From assembly GCF_018598185.1 (NCBI RefSeq), contig NZ_JAHESC010000007.1, positions 62,001 through 126,000 on the forward strand: 64,000 bases of DNA. Reading direction: 5' to 3'. The stretch comes from Dawidia soli. GTDB taxonomy: Bacteria > Bacteroidota > Bacteroidia > Cytophagales > Cyclobacteriaceae. This document shows positions 1-7,925 of the stretch, piece after piece. The stretch's first letter is position 1. Every line of letters starts with the position of its first letter. The notes below the pieces were generated by a model, which was not told the origin of the DNA, ran no database searches, and was given only the letters and a program-made list of their open reading frames with translations. A program made the position numbers and the translations under genes.

Positions 1-87
1 GAAGGTAGTGTGAACATAGCCATGGGCGATCTTTTCCGGCATGGCAGCAAAAAGCGCGCGCAGCAAATCCAGCCGCAGCACGAGCAT
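1..87 (-). CDS. possible 5' end of a gene leaving the window
   Basis: An open frame runs leftward off the edge from an ATG at 87, giving 29 residues that begin MLVLRLDLLRALFAAMPEKI. It is in the same frame as the thioredoxin-fold gene that stops at 178, and the frame stays open between that stop and this ATG, so the true start could be further upstream. An overlapping frame on the same strand is also open. No family is recognisable in so short a piece, and no clear ribosome-binding site precedes the ATG. This is the weakest call in the list. Confidence 0.25.
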   Translation of the reverse strand, partial: MLVLRLDLLRALFAAMPEKIAHGYVHTTF

Positions 88-177
88 TTGGTGTATTATT
101 GTCCACACTTCTGCGGAAGCAGCGCGTCGTACACTTACATCGGATGGAAGTCCGATGTGCCTGGACCGGGGTGGAGA

Positions 178-1461
178 TCAAGGAAGCCGCTCCAGGGCCC
201 GCTGTATGTGCGTTTCGGTCGCCGCGCCGGTGTACCCCACGACCACTTCGCGCACAATGCCGGCGGTGTCAGTCAGTAAAAAGGTAGGCACCTGCATGCC
301 CGGATATGTTTTCTTTAATGTGCGATCGGCCACTACGATAGGGTAATCGATCGCCTGCGTTTCCTGATGTTTCTTTAAAGCGTCCGTATTGGTAACATAG
401 GGTTCGATGCTTACTACTGCCATAGTCGGTGTTGTGGATAGTTGTGCCAGAAAGGGAAGCACTTGGGTACAGGGCTTCCAGCCGACGGAGTTAAAAACAA
501 TCACGCCCTTTTGACCCTGTAGTGTTGTAAAAGACAGCGTATCGCCATCTACCCGTGCCAGCTTCCAGTTATAAATCGATTGCCCGACCAGGTTGTTCAT
601 GCCCGCTTGCTGGTTTAGTTTCTGCAGGCTATCGGTAAGCACGAGATTTGATGCCACGCCGCCCGTACGTGTTTGCAGGGCATCAATCGCGAGCGTGTCG
701 GTAAAATTGATGCGTTGATAGAGTACGGTTTCCTGTGAAGTATGGTGCGGCATGTCCCGCAGCAGTTTGATGGGAAGGAATGTATACTTATCCAGGTATA
801 CAACGTATCGCGAGACAAAACCCACGGTGTCTTTCTCCCACATCACGCCGGTGGCATTCAGCTCGAGGTAAAGATCTGGAAACACCACTTCGAGTCTGAG
901 CGAGTCGTCATCCTCTGTCGTCTGCAGGATGGCATTTCGTTTCAGGGCCTGTTCCATTACCGTTCGTATGCGCATGTATAAGGGGCCTATGACCCGGCCG
1001 GCTTCGTATGGGTGCAGTTGCGCATCGACGACCTGTAACGCATTGCCTTGCTCCTCGTCGACGCGCACCAGGTGTCTTCCGTCATACGACATATCTACCC
1101 GAAAGGTGTCTTCCAGGACAGCATATTGAAAGCTCGCGCCGTACAGGGTGTCGGCACGATTGGCAGATACCAGTTCTTGTACCGTCCAGGGCTCCAGAAA
1201 TACATTGCGCATGTTGGGTATACCGGTTTTGACTTCGGTAATGACCATCGCATTCCGGGCACGGTTGATCTCGGCGATGCCCCGTGCCGCTACCGCCCGG
1301 GCCGACAATGGTATCGACAATGTACCGGAGGGATGAGATGCCTTATGTTTTTCCTGGCCGGACACCTTTCCGTGGATAATTAACAGGAGAACCGTTAGCG
1401 AGAGAGTAGCCCATACGATAGGTCGGACAGGGGAGACGTTGGTAAGATCAGTGGCGAGCAT
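178..1461 (-). CDS. exported thioredoxin-fold (TlpA/AhpC-TSA-like) protein with a single active-site cysteine
   Basis: The product is 427 residues. A hydrophobic segment near residues 15-32 suggests a signal peptide or membrane anchor. Residues about 60-290 form an outer-membrane-lipoprotein-like N-terminal domain of the kind found before TlpA domains in Bacteroidota. Residues about 295-427 look like a thioredoxin fold, with the strand GVIVFNSVGWKPC and a later VPTFLLTD segment resembling the cis-proline loop. The usual WCxxC motif reads GWKPC, so Trp occupies the position of the nucleophilic Cys and only the second Cys remains. A disulfide reductase of normal mechanism is therefore unlikely; a chaperone-like or peroxidase-like role is possible. 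The gene stands alone on the minus strand. Family assignment is fairly safe, function is not. Confidence 0.7.
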   Translation of the reverse strand: MLATDLTNVSPVRPIVWATLSLTVLLLIIHGKVSGQEKHKASHPSGTLSIPLSARAVAARGIAEINRARNAMVITEVKTGIPNMRNVFLEPWTVQELVSANRADTLYGASFQYAVLEDTFRVDMSYDGRHLVRVDEEQGNALQVVDAQLHPYEAGRVIGPLYMRIRTVMEQALKRNAILQTTEDDDSLRLEVVFPDLYLELNATGVMWEKDTVGFVSRYVVYLDKYTFLPIKLLRDMPHHTSQETVLYQRINFTDTLAIDALQTRTGGVASNLVLTDSLQKLNQQAGMNNLVGQSIYNWKLARVDGDTLSFTTLQGQKGVIVFNSVGWKPCTQVLPFLAQLSTTPTMAVVSIEPYVTNTDALKKHQETQAIDYPIVVADRTLKKTYPGMQVPTFLLTDTAGIVREVVVGYTGAATETHIQRALERLP

Positions 1462-1752
1462 GGCGCGTTATAAAGGCGTGTTGCAAGGTATAGGTTTTCG
1501 TGTACCCGAATGTTTACTTAGGTACTACTTTCAACGGCATTTTTCAGGTGCATAGTATACGAGTGGGCTTTATTTATAGCACCGTCATGGCAAAGACCCA
1601 AGTTGCCCAAAAAAGGTAGTGTTTCTTCTTATACCAACGCGTTTTTTACCGCTCTTTTACATAAACGGAAGGTAATATAAAAGTTTGTTATTGTGCGGTA
1701 ATTCGAAATAAAATTCATGTATCTCATTTCTTACCAAAGTAAATTCTGTTTT

Positions 1753-1965
1753 ATGATGGAAGACCCTCAACTCCCCACGTCGCTGAAACCGTTCCGGAAC
1801 CTGACTGGCGCGGCTGAGAACGACCCTCCCCTGGACCCGAAGGAACGGCAGTTGCAATACCTGGACAATGCGGAGCTTTTTGAGATCCTGAATGCCGAGT
1901 ATATGGCCTATAAAGCATTTCATCAAAGCGTTGTTAACCGGGTGCAGACATTCCGGCATCCCTAA
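1753..1965 (+). CDS. small acidic protein directly upstream of fecR
   Basis: This is a 70-residue ORF with no signal peptide or membrane segment, rich in Glu, Asp and Leu in its second half. I prefer the ATG at 1753 (start MMEDPQLPTS) to the one at 1717, because the extra 12 residues look untypical. The stop lies 4 bp before the fecR start, so the two are probably co-transcribed. The position is where an ECF sigma-factor gene would normally sit, but the protein is far too short and has no sigma region 2 or 4 motifs. No family recognised. Confidence 0.5.
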   Translation: MMEDPQLPTSLKPFRNLTGAAENDPPLDPKERQLQYLDNAELFEILNAEYMAYKAFHQSVVNRVQTFRHP

Positions 1966-1969
1966 CGAT

Positions 1970-3004
1970 ATGAAGACGACGATTCACGACCTGGTACATC
2001 GGTTTCTGAACAACACGGCAACCGTCGGAGAGCGTGAACATGTCATGCGCTTGCTGGTAGAAGGCCGGCTGGGCAAACTTCTGGGCGAGCAAGTATACCA
2101 GCATCAACTGTTTTACCTGAACAATCCGCGTTTGCTGGCTGTTCCCCACGACGAGCGCCAACGGTCGGCCCATGTCAAACGCCGCACACTGGAAACGATC
2201 GTAGGAGTTACTGCAAACCCGGCATACCCCTGGCAGTCCTCGCCGTGGGTGGCCGCGGCGGCAATGTTGGTGGTTCTCGTTCTGGCGGTGATATGGGTGG
2301 CACAACAGTCGCATGCCGAGGTGCAGCAGATGGCTAAACGCCCGGCCGTCGAGCGCGAAGCCGTCTACCAGGGCCGTCAGTTCTTTCACCTGACCGACAA
2401 CACCGCCGTGACGCTGAACCATGGCAGCGAGCTGCGCTATAGCAGCGCACCGGGTGCATTCATGCGCGAAGTGACATTGAAAGGCGAAGCATACTTTGAC
2501 GTCGCGCACGACCCGACCCGCCCGTTTATCATACATGCCAACGGCGTAACGGTAAAGGTACTGGGCACTGCTTTCAACGTCAGGGCTTACACCGGCCAAC
2601 CCGAGGTAAGGGTGACGGTGGTCCGTGGCCTGGTGGACGTCCGTAAGCCGGGGAATTTCCAGACGCTGTTACATCCCGACCAGGAGCTGGCAGTCGATGT
2701 GGCTTCGGGGCACTTTGCCCGGCAGTCGGTCGATGCGGCCGAAGCGATCGGTTGGAACCGCGGCTTTATTATACTCGACAGCGTTGACCTGCAGACGGCC
2801 GCGGCCATCCTGGAAAAACGTTTCGGGCGAAAGATTACCGTAGAGGGTAGCGACATCGGCACCTGCCACATTGCGGCAGTGTTTGTAGAAGACGACGTAA
2901 CGCTTACGCGCGTACTGGACGCCATCACCCAGTCTTTACCGGACACTCACTATACGATATCGCCCGGTGGCGACGTGGTGTTACACACAACGGCCTGTCG
3001 TTAA
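1970..3004 (+). CDS. FecR-family anti-sigma factor (orphan)
   Basis: The ATG at 1970 gives 344 residues starting MKTTIHDLVHRF. A cytoplasmic N-terminal part (about 1-85) is followed by one membrane helix near residues 90-112 (AAMLVVLVLAVIWVA). The periplasmic FecR domain (about 135-235) shows the typical GEAYFDVAHDPTRPF and VKVLGTAFNVRAY stretches. A C-terminal DUF4974-like domain follows (about 265-340, with AAAILEKRFG). FecR proteins pass a signal from an outer-membrane TonB receptor to an ECF sigma factor. Here neither a sigma gene nor a receptor gene is adjacent; the only partner is the 70-residue ORF 4 bp upstream. The regulator it controls must be encoded elsewhere, or be lost. Family call is strong. 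Confidence 0.88.
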   Translation: MKTTIHDLVHRFLNNTATVGEREHVMRLLVEGRLGKLLGEQVYQHQLFYLNNPRLLAVPHDERQRSAHVKRRTLETIVGVTANPAYPWQSSPWVAAAAMLVVLVLAVIWVAQQSHAEVQQMAKRPAVEREAVYQGRQFFHLTDNTAVTLNHGSELRYSSAPGAFMREVTLKGEAYFDVAHDPTRPFIIHANGVTVKVLGTAFNVRAYTGQPEVRVTVVRGLVDVRKPGNFQTLLHPDQELAVDVASGHFARQSVDAAEAIGWNRGFIILDSVDLQTAAAILEKRFGRKITVEGSDIGTCHIAAVFVEDDVTLTRVLDAITQSLPDTHYTISPGGDVVLHTTACR

Positions 3005-3067
3005 TGCGGCCTGCCGATGGCGCATAGAGACTACTTTATACTGCACACTGACTGCGTTCTTTCACCG

Positions 3068-3094
3068 CCGGCGCGTCTCATCGCGCCGGACGGT
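3068..3094. terminator. GC-rich hairpin after fecR
   Basis: A perfect 8-bp stem CCGGCGCG/CGCGCCGG with a 6-nt loop lies 64 bp after the fecR stop. The run of T that follows is short and comes late, so termination is plausible but not certain. The rest of 3005-3438 contains one further strong hairpin and no convincing gene. Confidence 0.4.
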
Positions 3095-3227
3095 CGATTT
3101 TCCGGCCCCGGAAAAGTAAGGTGCACGCTGAGAGCCCACAGCCTGCCCGATATGCCGGATCGTTACTGATTGCAGTCGGCAACGATCCGCGTGAACGCAG
3201 TATAATCTATCCGACCCGCCACCTTGA

Positions 3228-3270
3228 CGAGTCCCCCGCGGAGCCTGTGAAAGCGGGGGACTCGTTTCTT
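3228..3270 (+). terminator. strong intrinsic terminator-like hairpin
   Basis: A perfect 12-bp stem CGAGTCCCCCGC/GCGGGGGACTCG (3228-3239 with 3253-3264) encloses a 13-nt loop and is followed by TTTCTT. It lies between fecR and the lipoprotein gene and would isolate the two transcription units. Confidence 0.65.
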
Positions 3271-3438
3271 ACATTTCTATTTATACAATCGTATAAGTAT
3301 GTATAACAACCGGGGCGGGCACTTTATTGTAAGCCTGTCTCACGATCTTTGTAGAAAAAATAATTCTGCGACAGGCCCTCCCTGGAGTTTCATTTTTTAT
3401 ACCTTTAAGCCATACACTTTTTTCTCCCGGTTTTATAT

Positions 3439-4614
3439 ATGGTAAGAATCTGTTTCCTGGCGGCGGCCCTGTGTTTGTTGCTGGGGTGTTCCGACAACGG
3501 ACGTACTCCAGATCATGGCGCGCCGCGGGGCTTTTATTATTGGAAGACGGAGGCGGGGGGCTTTGACTGGGATGACTCCACTTACCAGGCGTTGGATGTT
3601 GACCGGCTGTACGTGCGACTTTTTGATGTCGGCTGGAGCGAGGCGGACGGCGCACCGGTGCCGGTCGCGCCGTTAGACTATTGGGATCAGCCGTTGACGG
3701 ATACCTTGGATGTAGTCCCCGTAGTGTTTATAACCAACGAGACCTTTGCGCACCTGGATACGGCCGGAGCGATCGTGTTGGCGCAGCAGGTGCACCGCAG
3801 AATGATGGCTCAGCTAAAAGCAGCATCCGATCGGCAGTTTGATAACCTGATATGGGAAACCATGGAGGACGGTTATTTTAATTCCACTCCGTATAGGCAG
3901 AAGTCAAAACGTTTTGACGAATTGCATGTGCGCGATTCGCTACATGACGCTCGCCTGCAACGGCTGTCGGAGGTGCAGTTCGACTGTGACTGGACGGCCG
4001 GCACCCGGGCACACTATTTTGCTTTTTTGCGCGAATCGAAAAGGCTTTTTGCCGGTCAGCGAGTATCGTCCACCATACGATTATATCAATATAAATATCC
4101 CGTCAAGGCCGGCGTTCCCCCCGTGGACCGAGGCATGCTGATGTGCTACAATGCCGGCAATATAAAAGACCCTGAGACCGTCAATTCGATTTTTGATCGC
4201 CGGGAGATCATGCGCTACCTGGAAGATCAGCATGCCTACCCGTTGGCGCTGGACTACGCGTTGCCGGTGTTTGAATGGGCTGTATTATATCGCGACGGCA
4301 AGTTCCAGGCGATCCTCTCAACAGCGTTGCTGCAGGACGAATACGGGTATAAACGGTATTTGACGACCGTCAGCGATCTGCACGCTACCGTCTCAGAGGA
4401 TTTTACCTATGGCTACACCAGTCAAAGCATCTTCGTGCGACGGGGCGATGAGATACGGTTTGAACACCCTGCTATGAACGATGTGGCCGCCGTCGCGGCC
4501 TGGCTCCATGACCATAAACACACGGCCGACGCGGCCCTAACGTTCTATCATCTGAATGACCATGATCTTAAGAAATATTCTTCGGCGCTGGAAGATATGT
4601 ATCGCGCTTTTTAG
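3439..4614 (+). CDS. predicted lipoprotein of unknown function, possibly a TIM-barrel-like hydrolase
   Basis: The product is 391 residues. A lipoprotein signal peptide ends at the lipobox LLLGC, with Cys near residue 18, so the mature protein should be anchored in an envelope membrane. Regularly spaced strand-like stretches (LYVRLFDVGW, VVPVVFITN, VQFDCDWTAGTR, GMLMCYNAGN, LALDYALPVFEWAV) recall the predicted glycoside-hydrolase-like DUF3142 group, but this is a resemblance only. Its 3' end overlaps the next gene by 59 nt in another frame, implying tight co-translation. No homologue with a known reaction is recognised. Confidence 0.65.
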   Translation: MVRICFLAAALCLLLGCSDNGRTPDHGAPRGFYYWKTEAGGFDWDDSTYQALDVDRLYVRLFDVGWSEADGAPVPVAPLDYWDQPLTDTLDVVPVVFITNETFAHLDTAGAIVLAQQVHRRMMAQLKAASDRQFDNLIWETMEDGYFNSTPYRQKSKRFDELHVRDSLHDARLQRLSEVQFDCDWTAGTRAHYFAFLRESKRLFAGQRVSSTIRLYQYKYPVKAGVPPVDRGMLMCYNAGNIKDPETVNSIFDRREIMRYLEDQHAYPLALDYALPVFEWAVLYRDGKFQAILSTALLQDEYGYKRYLTTVSDLHATVSEDFTYGYTSQSIFVRRGDEIRFEHPAMNDVAAVAAWLHDHKHTADAALTFYHLNDHDLKKYSSALEDMYRAF

Positions 4615-6760
4615 CCTGCTGTCGTTTTTTACAACGGGTACCGGCTTACAGGCCTGCTATTGGCGGCCTGAGAATGAGGAGCTGCGCTATATGCTCTTCA
4701 ATCCCGACCTGTTGCAGAACCGGGCGTGGTGGAGTTTTTTTTATTCCGCGCATCTTCATGCCTTCGACGGACGATATTCTTCCAGCCGTGATGAGGACCA
4801 GCTTATTGCCGAATGGATTACGGCCGCCGGTGCCTCGCCTGGAGACACCACGGCCGCAAGGGCATGCGTTTTCGGTGAGCCTTCAGACTCCGCGCTGGCC
4901 GTAAACAACTTTTATCAGAAGTTACAGCAAAAGCCTGCGGTGTTTGCGTGTTTCAAGACTTTGAAACAATATGAAGGCCTGGCGGGATTTGAGTCCACCT
5001 GGAGCGATACAGGCCGGAAGTCGTCGTCGGGAGCCTATGATTCGGCACTGGAGCAGGTGTCGGCGCTGGTGGCACGCGAGCAGAATACGTTCCTGCAAAA
5101 GAAGTATGCCTTTTTGCTGACGAAGATCGCGTTTTATGCACCCGACCGCGCCCTGTTCAATGCAACCTACAACCGGTATTTTAAGAATGTTGCCACGCCC
5201 GGGGTACTGGATTGGTGGGCGATGCACTATAAAGCCATGATGCTGGAGGGTATTCATAACGACTCTGCGAATTATTTGCACGCCCGTGTGTTTTCACATG
5301 CCACGGCGAAAATGATGGTGTCGCGTCAATTCTATTCCAGCCGCGACATGGACAGTGTGTTGGCGTTGGCAGAAGATAACAGGAGCCGGGCTGACGTATA
5401 TGTGCTTCGGGAGACTATCAATCCCGGTCGCGGACTGGAAGGTATTCGCCAGGTGTATACGCTCGCGGCTGATCATCCGCACCTGCCGTTGTTGATCGGC
5501 CGCGAGGTAAACAAGTTTGAGGACTGGCTGGGCACAACGCGTTACGTTAACGCACAGGTTTCGCCGCGCGATTATTGGGGCAACCGACCCGTGACGGAGA
5601 ACTGGCAACGCGACCGCCTGTACCTCGATGAGTTTGTTAAAGCGCTCAAGACCATGGATGGTCTGGCCAGGCGCTACCCGGCATACCTTAATGTGGTACT
5701 GGCCAATCTCAGCCTGATGCAGGGCAACGGCAAGGCGGCCGCTGCATACCTGGATCGGGTTCCCACGGGTGATCCGGCCATGGCCTATCAGGTAACAGCA
5801 CTGCGCGCCGTGCAGATCACGCTGCAGGAAGATGTGCGCGACCGCGCAGTACAAGAGAAGCTGGGCGTATTATACAAAACGCTATTGGCGGATCGCAACG
5901 GCCAGTTCGAGTCGCAGAAAATTCTTTACTCCCTGAGCACGTATCTGCGCCATGTTTTCGCAAAGCGCGGAGTAGTAGGATTGGCCGGTTTGTTTGACAG
6001 CTATGCCCGCGAAAGATTTTGCTATTCCTGTATCACCTACGGCACGTTCGAATACACGTTCATCCGGTACCTGGACCGTTATGCATCGACGGCCGATCTG
6101 GAAGCATTGTTGGAAGTATATCGCCGTAAGGATAAAAATACGCTGGAAGAGGTATTGTTCAAGCCATATGATCATCCACACTATTTTGAGGACCTGCTGG
6201 TGACCAAGTATCTACGCCAGGGCGATGTCGCAAATGCGCTGGCGACGGTACGCAAGATCCCGGATGCATTTTGGTCAACCTTCAGCAATGCCCAGTACTA
6301 TCTTGACCGTGATCCGTTTACCGTAAACGCCGAGCTGCTGGCAGGACAGACAATGGTTACGTATACCAAGCGGGAGATCGTTGAAAAACTGTATGCCCTG
6401 GACACCGCTGCGAGGCAAGATCCTGCTCAACGTGCGCATAACTATTTTATGCTCGGCAACGCCTGGTTCACGTTCACAACGCACGCGTGGTTTATGCTGA
6501 GCTACGGCGACGGCTCGGCCACGCCGGACGAAGCGGTGTATGCCATAGGCTATACGAATGCCCGCAGGTATTTCAAAAAGGCGTTGGACGCCGAGCGTGA
6601 TCCCGAAAAACGGGTGAGAGCCCTTTATATGTTGGCTCTCTTAAGTGAAAGTAAAAAGGAAAAGCTTGTATACGCCCGTCAGTACGAGGAGTATGAAACC
6701 ACAGCGTTCTACGGCCGCCGTAATTGCCTGACCTTATACGACCTGGCAGAGAAGAATTGA
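4556..6760 (+). CDS. exported alpha-helical repeat (TPR-like) protein, partner of the upstream lipoprotein
   Basis: The product is 734 residues. An N-terminal hydrophobic stretch near residues 12-32, ending close to a Cys (LQAC), suggests a signal peptide, perhaps a lipoprotein one. The remainder is mostly amphipathic helices with spacing like a degenerate TPR or alpha-solenoid, rich in Tyr and Trp. No catalytic motif is evident. The start is ATG 4556 or ATG 4562, both inside the lipoprotein gene, so translation is probably coupled. I infer a two-component envelope complex: a lipoprotein domain plus a scaffold. Both are unknowns that should be studied together. Confidence 0.65.
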   Translation: MTMILRNILRRWKICIALFSLLSFFTTGTGLQACYWRPENEELRYMLFNPDLLQNRAWWSFFYSAHLHAFDGRYSSSRDEDQLIAEWITAAGASPGDTTAARACVFGEPSDSALAVNNFYQKLQQKPAVFACFKTLKQYEGLAGFESTWSDTGRKSSSGAYDSALEQVSALVAREQNTFLQKKYAFLLTKIAFYAPDRALFNATYNRYFKNVATPGVLDWWAMHYKAMMLEGIHNDSANYLHARVFSHATAKMMVSRQFYSSRDMDSVLALAEDNRSRADVYVLRETINPGRGLEGIRQVYTLAADHPHLPLLIGREVNKFEDWLGTTRYVNAQVSPRDYWGNRPVTENWQRDRLYLDEFVKALKTMDGLARRYPAYLNVVLANLSLMQGNGKAAAAYLDRVPTGDPAMAYQVTALRAVQITLQEDVRDRAVQEKLGVLYKTLLADRNGQFESQKILYSLSTYLRHVFAKRGVVGLAGLFDSYARERFCYSCITYGTFEYTFIRYLDRYASTADLEALLEVYRRKDKNTLEEVLFKPYDHPHYFEDLLVTKYLRQGDVANALATVRKIPDAFWSTFSNAQYYLDRDPFTVNAELLAGQTMVTYTKREIVEKLYALDTAARQDPAQRAHNYFMLGNAWFTFTTHAWFMLSYGDGSATPDEAVYAIGYTNARRYFKKALDAERDPEKRVRALYMLALLSESKKEKLVYARQYEEYETTAFYGRRNCLTLYDLAEKN

Positions 6761-6972
6761 CACGGTGTGGGGGGATCGCGTTTTCGGAATATCCGGGCGA
6801 GCCCTATACATGTCTTTCAGAGACAGAAGCCGCCCGCATCCTGGGGCGACTGGCGGAGCGTGTGGAAAGTGCGGCTGCCGGGAGAGCGGGTGGCGTCAGA
6901 GACTCTACAGTCCATGAGGCATATGCAGAGATCGTACAGCAAATGTGCAGATGCCGGGTCAACGCCTGTTGA
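6757..6972 (+). CDS. possible small ORF translationally coupled to the solenoid gene
   Basis: A TTG at 6757 overlaps the preceding TGA stop (TTGA) and opens a 71-residue frame. Its middle part has a natural-looking composition (SETEAARILGRLAERVESAA and further helix-forming residues), and it ends RCRVNAC. There is no ATG start. It could be a real coupled gene, the tail of a lost gene, or chance. From 6973 to 7322 I see only one strong hairpin and no gene. Confidence 0.3.
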   Translation: MTRCGGIAFSEYPGEPYTCLSETEAARILGRLAERVESAAAGRAGGVRDSTVHEAYAEIVQQMCRCRVNAC

Positions 6973-7238
6973 CTGATGTGGGCCGTGAAGCCTGGGAACA
7001 TACAGATCGTGAGAATTTTATTTAGTGATCGTGCGCGAGCGAAACATATACCTGCAGGACGTTATACGTCAGATTGCGCAGCGGATGAAGCAGGGGTAAA
7101 AAATCGGAAATTCCGGCTCAGCTGCCTGGGGGATACATTTCCCAGGCCCAGTGGTCGGTATTTTTTGTCATTTTATCCCCCTTTCGAAGGCCTGATCTCC
7201 GACGCCGGAATCCAGGTCTGGTGCGCACCTTTGTATCA

Positions 7239-7280
7239 TCCGGCGGGGCATGTACAGGTGCCTGACAGTGCCCCGCCGGA
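7239..7280. promoter_or_regulatory. 12-bp perfect hairpin in the leader of the PhnB-like gene
   Basis: TCCGGCGGGGCA (7239-7250) pairs perfectly with TGCCCCGCCGGA (7269-7280) around an 18-nt loop. A 6-bp inner pair GCACCT/AGGTGC partly overlaps it (7225-7230 with 7256-7261), so two alternative folds are possible. The hairpin ends 42 bp before the start codon and lacks a T-run, so it is not a standard terminator. Confidence 0.45.
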
Positions 7281-7322
7281 CGGAATATTCTAAAATGATA
7301 CAACCCCTTAAACAATTACAAC

Positions 7323-7808
7323 ATGAGCATGGTAGCAACCAATCAGAAAATTGTCCCTTTCCTGTGGTTCAATGGCAAGGCGGAAGAAGCGATGAAATTG
7401 TATACATCGCTGTTTGCCAATTCAACGATCGAGGCCATCAAAAAATGGGACGAAGGCAGTGGCTTTCGGGGCGTGATGGTAGGAACGATCGTCATTGACG
7501 GCCTGCGTGTCAACATGTTCGATGCCGGCCCGGACTTTACGTTCAGCGAGGCGGTTTCGTTCTTTGTGACCTGCAAGGACCAGGAGGAAGTAGACAAATA
7601 CTGGAACGCCCTGACCCGCGACGGCGGCGAGGAAAGTCAGTGCGGATGGTTAAAGGACAAATTCGGATTCTCCTGGCAGATCGTGCCAGCTTTCATGATC
7701 GATAAGATCAACAACGGTGAACCGAAACGTCTCGGCCAGTTGATGCAGGCTATGATGAAGATGCGGAAGCTGATCGTGGCCGACCTGGAGGCCGCCTACA
7801 ACAAATAG
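7323..7808 (+). CDS. PhnB-like VOC-family protein
   Basis: The product is 161 residues and belongs to the PhnB / 3-demethylubiquinone-9 3-methyltransferase-type branch of the vicinal oxygen chelate fold. Recognisable pieces are KIVPFLWFNGKAEEAMKLYT at the N-terminus, the central FNMFDAGP-like segment (VNMFDAGPDFTF), and the C-terminal SQCGWLKDKFGFSWQIVP, which is highly typical of this family. Members are small cytosolic dimers and most have no proven substrate. It is monocistronic, flanked by a leader hairpin and a strong terminator. Confidence 0.88.
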   Translation: MSMVATNQKIVPFLWFNGKAEEAMKLYTSLFANSTIEAIKKWDEGSGFRGVMVGTIVIDGLRVNMFDAGPDFTFSEAVSFFVTCKDQEEVDKYWNALTRDGGEESQCGWLKDKFGFSWQIVPAFMIDKINNGEPKRLGQLMQAMMKMRKLIVADLEAAYNK

Positions 7809-7866
7809 AAAAAGAATACGGCAGATTCACTTTCCAACGTATCTTTACACTACCGGGTCTACTATA

Positions 7867-7901
7867 CCACGCGTGACGGCAATATCACGCGTGGCTTTTT
7901 T
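7867..7901 (+). terminator. intrinsic terminator of the PhnB-like gene
   Basis: A perfect 10-bp stem CCACGCGTGA/TCACGCGTGG with an 8-nt loop is followed directly by C and seven T residues (7895-7901). Confidence 0.9.
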
Positions 7902-7925
7902 CGGGCAGTCCCAAAAGCATACGGT

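Noticed and set aside
3121-3306. 61-residue ORF over the terminator after fecR
   Set aside because: The start is not ATG and the frame reads through the 12-bp hairpin; no coding signal.
6976-7293. 105-residue plus-strand ORF before the PhnB-like gene
   Set aside because: It has no credible protein composition and spans the leader hairpins.
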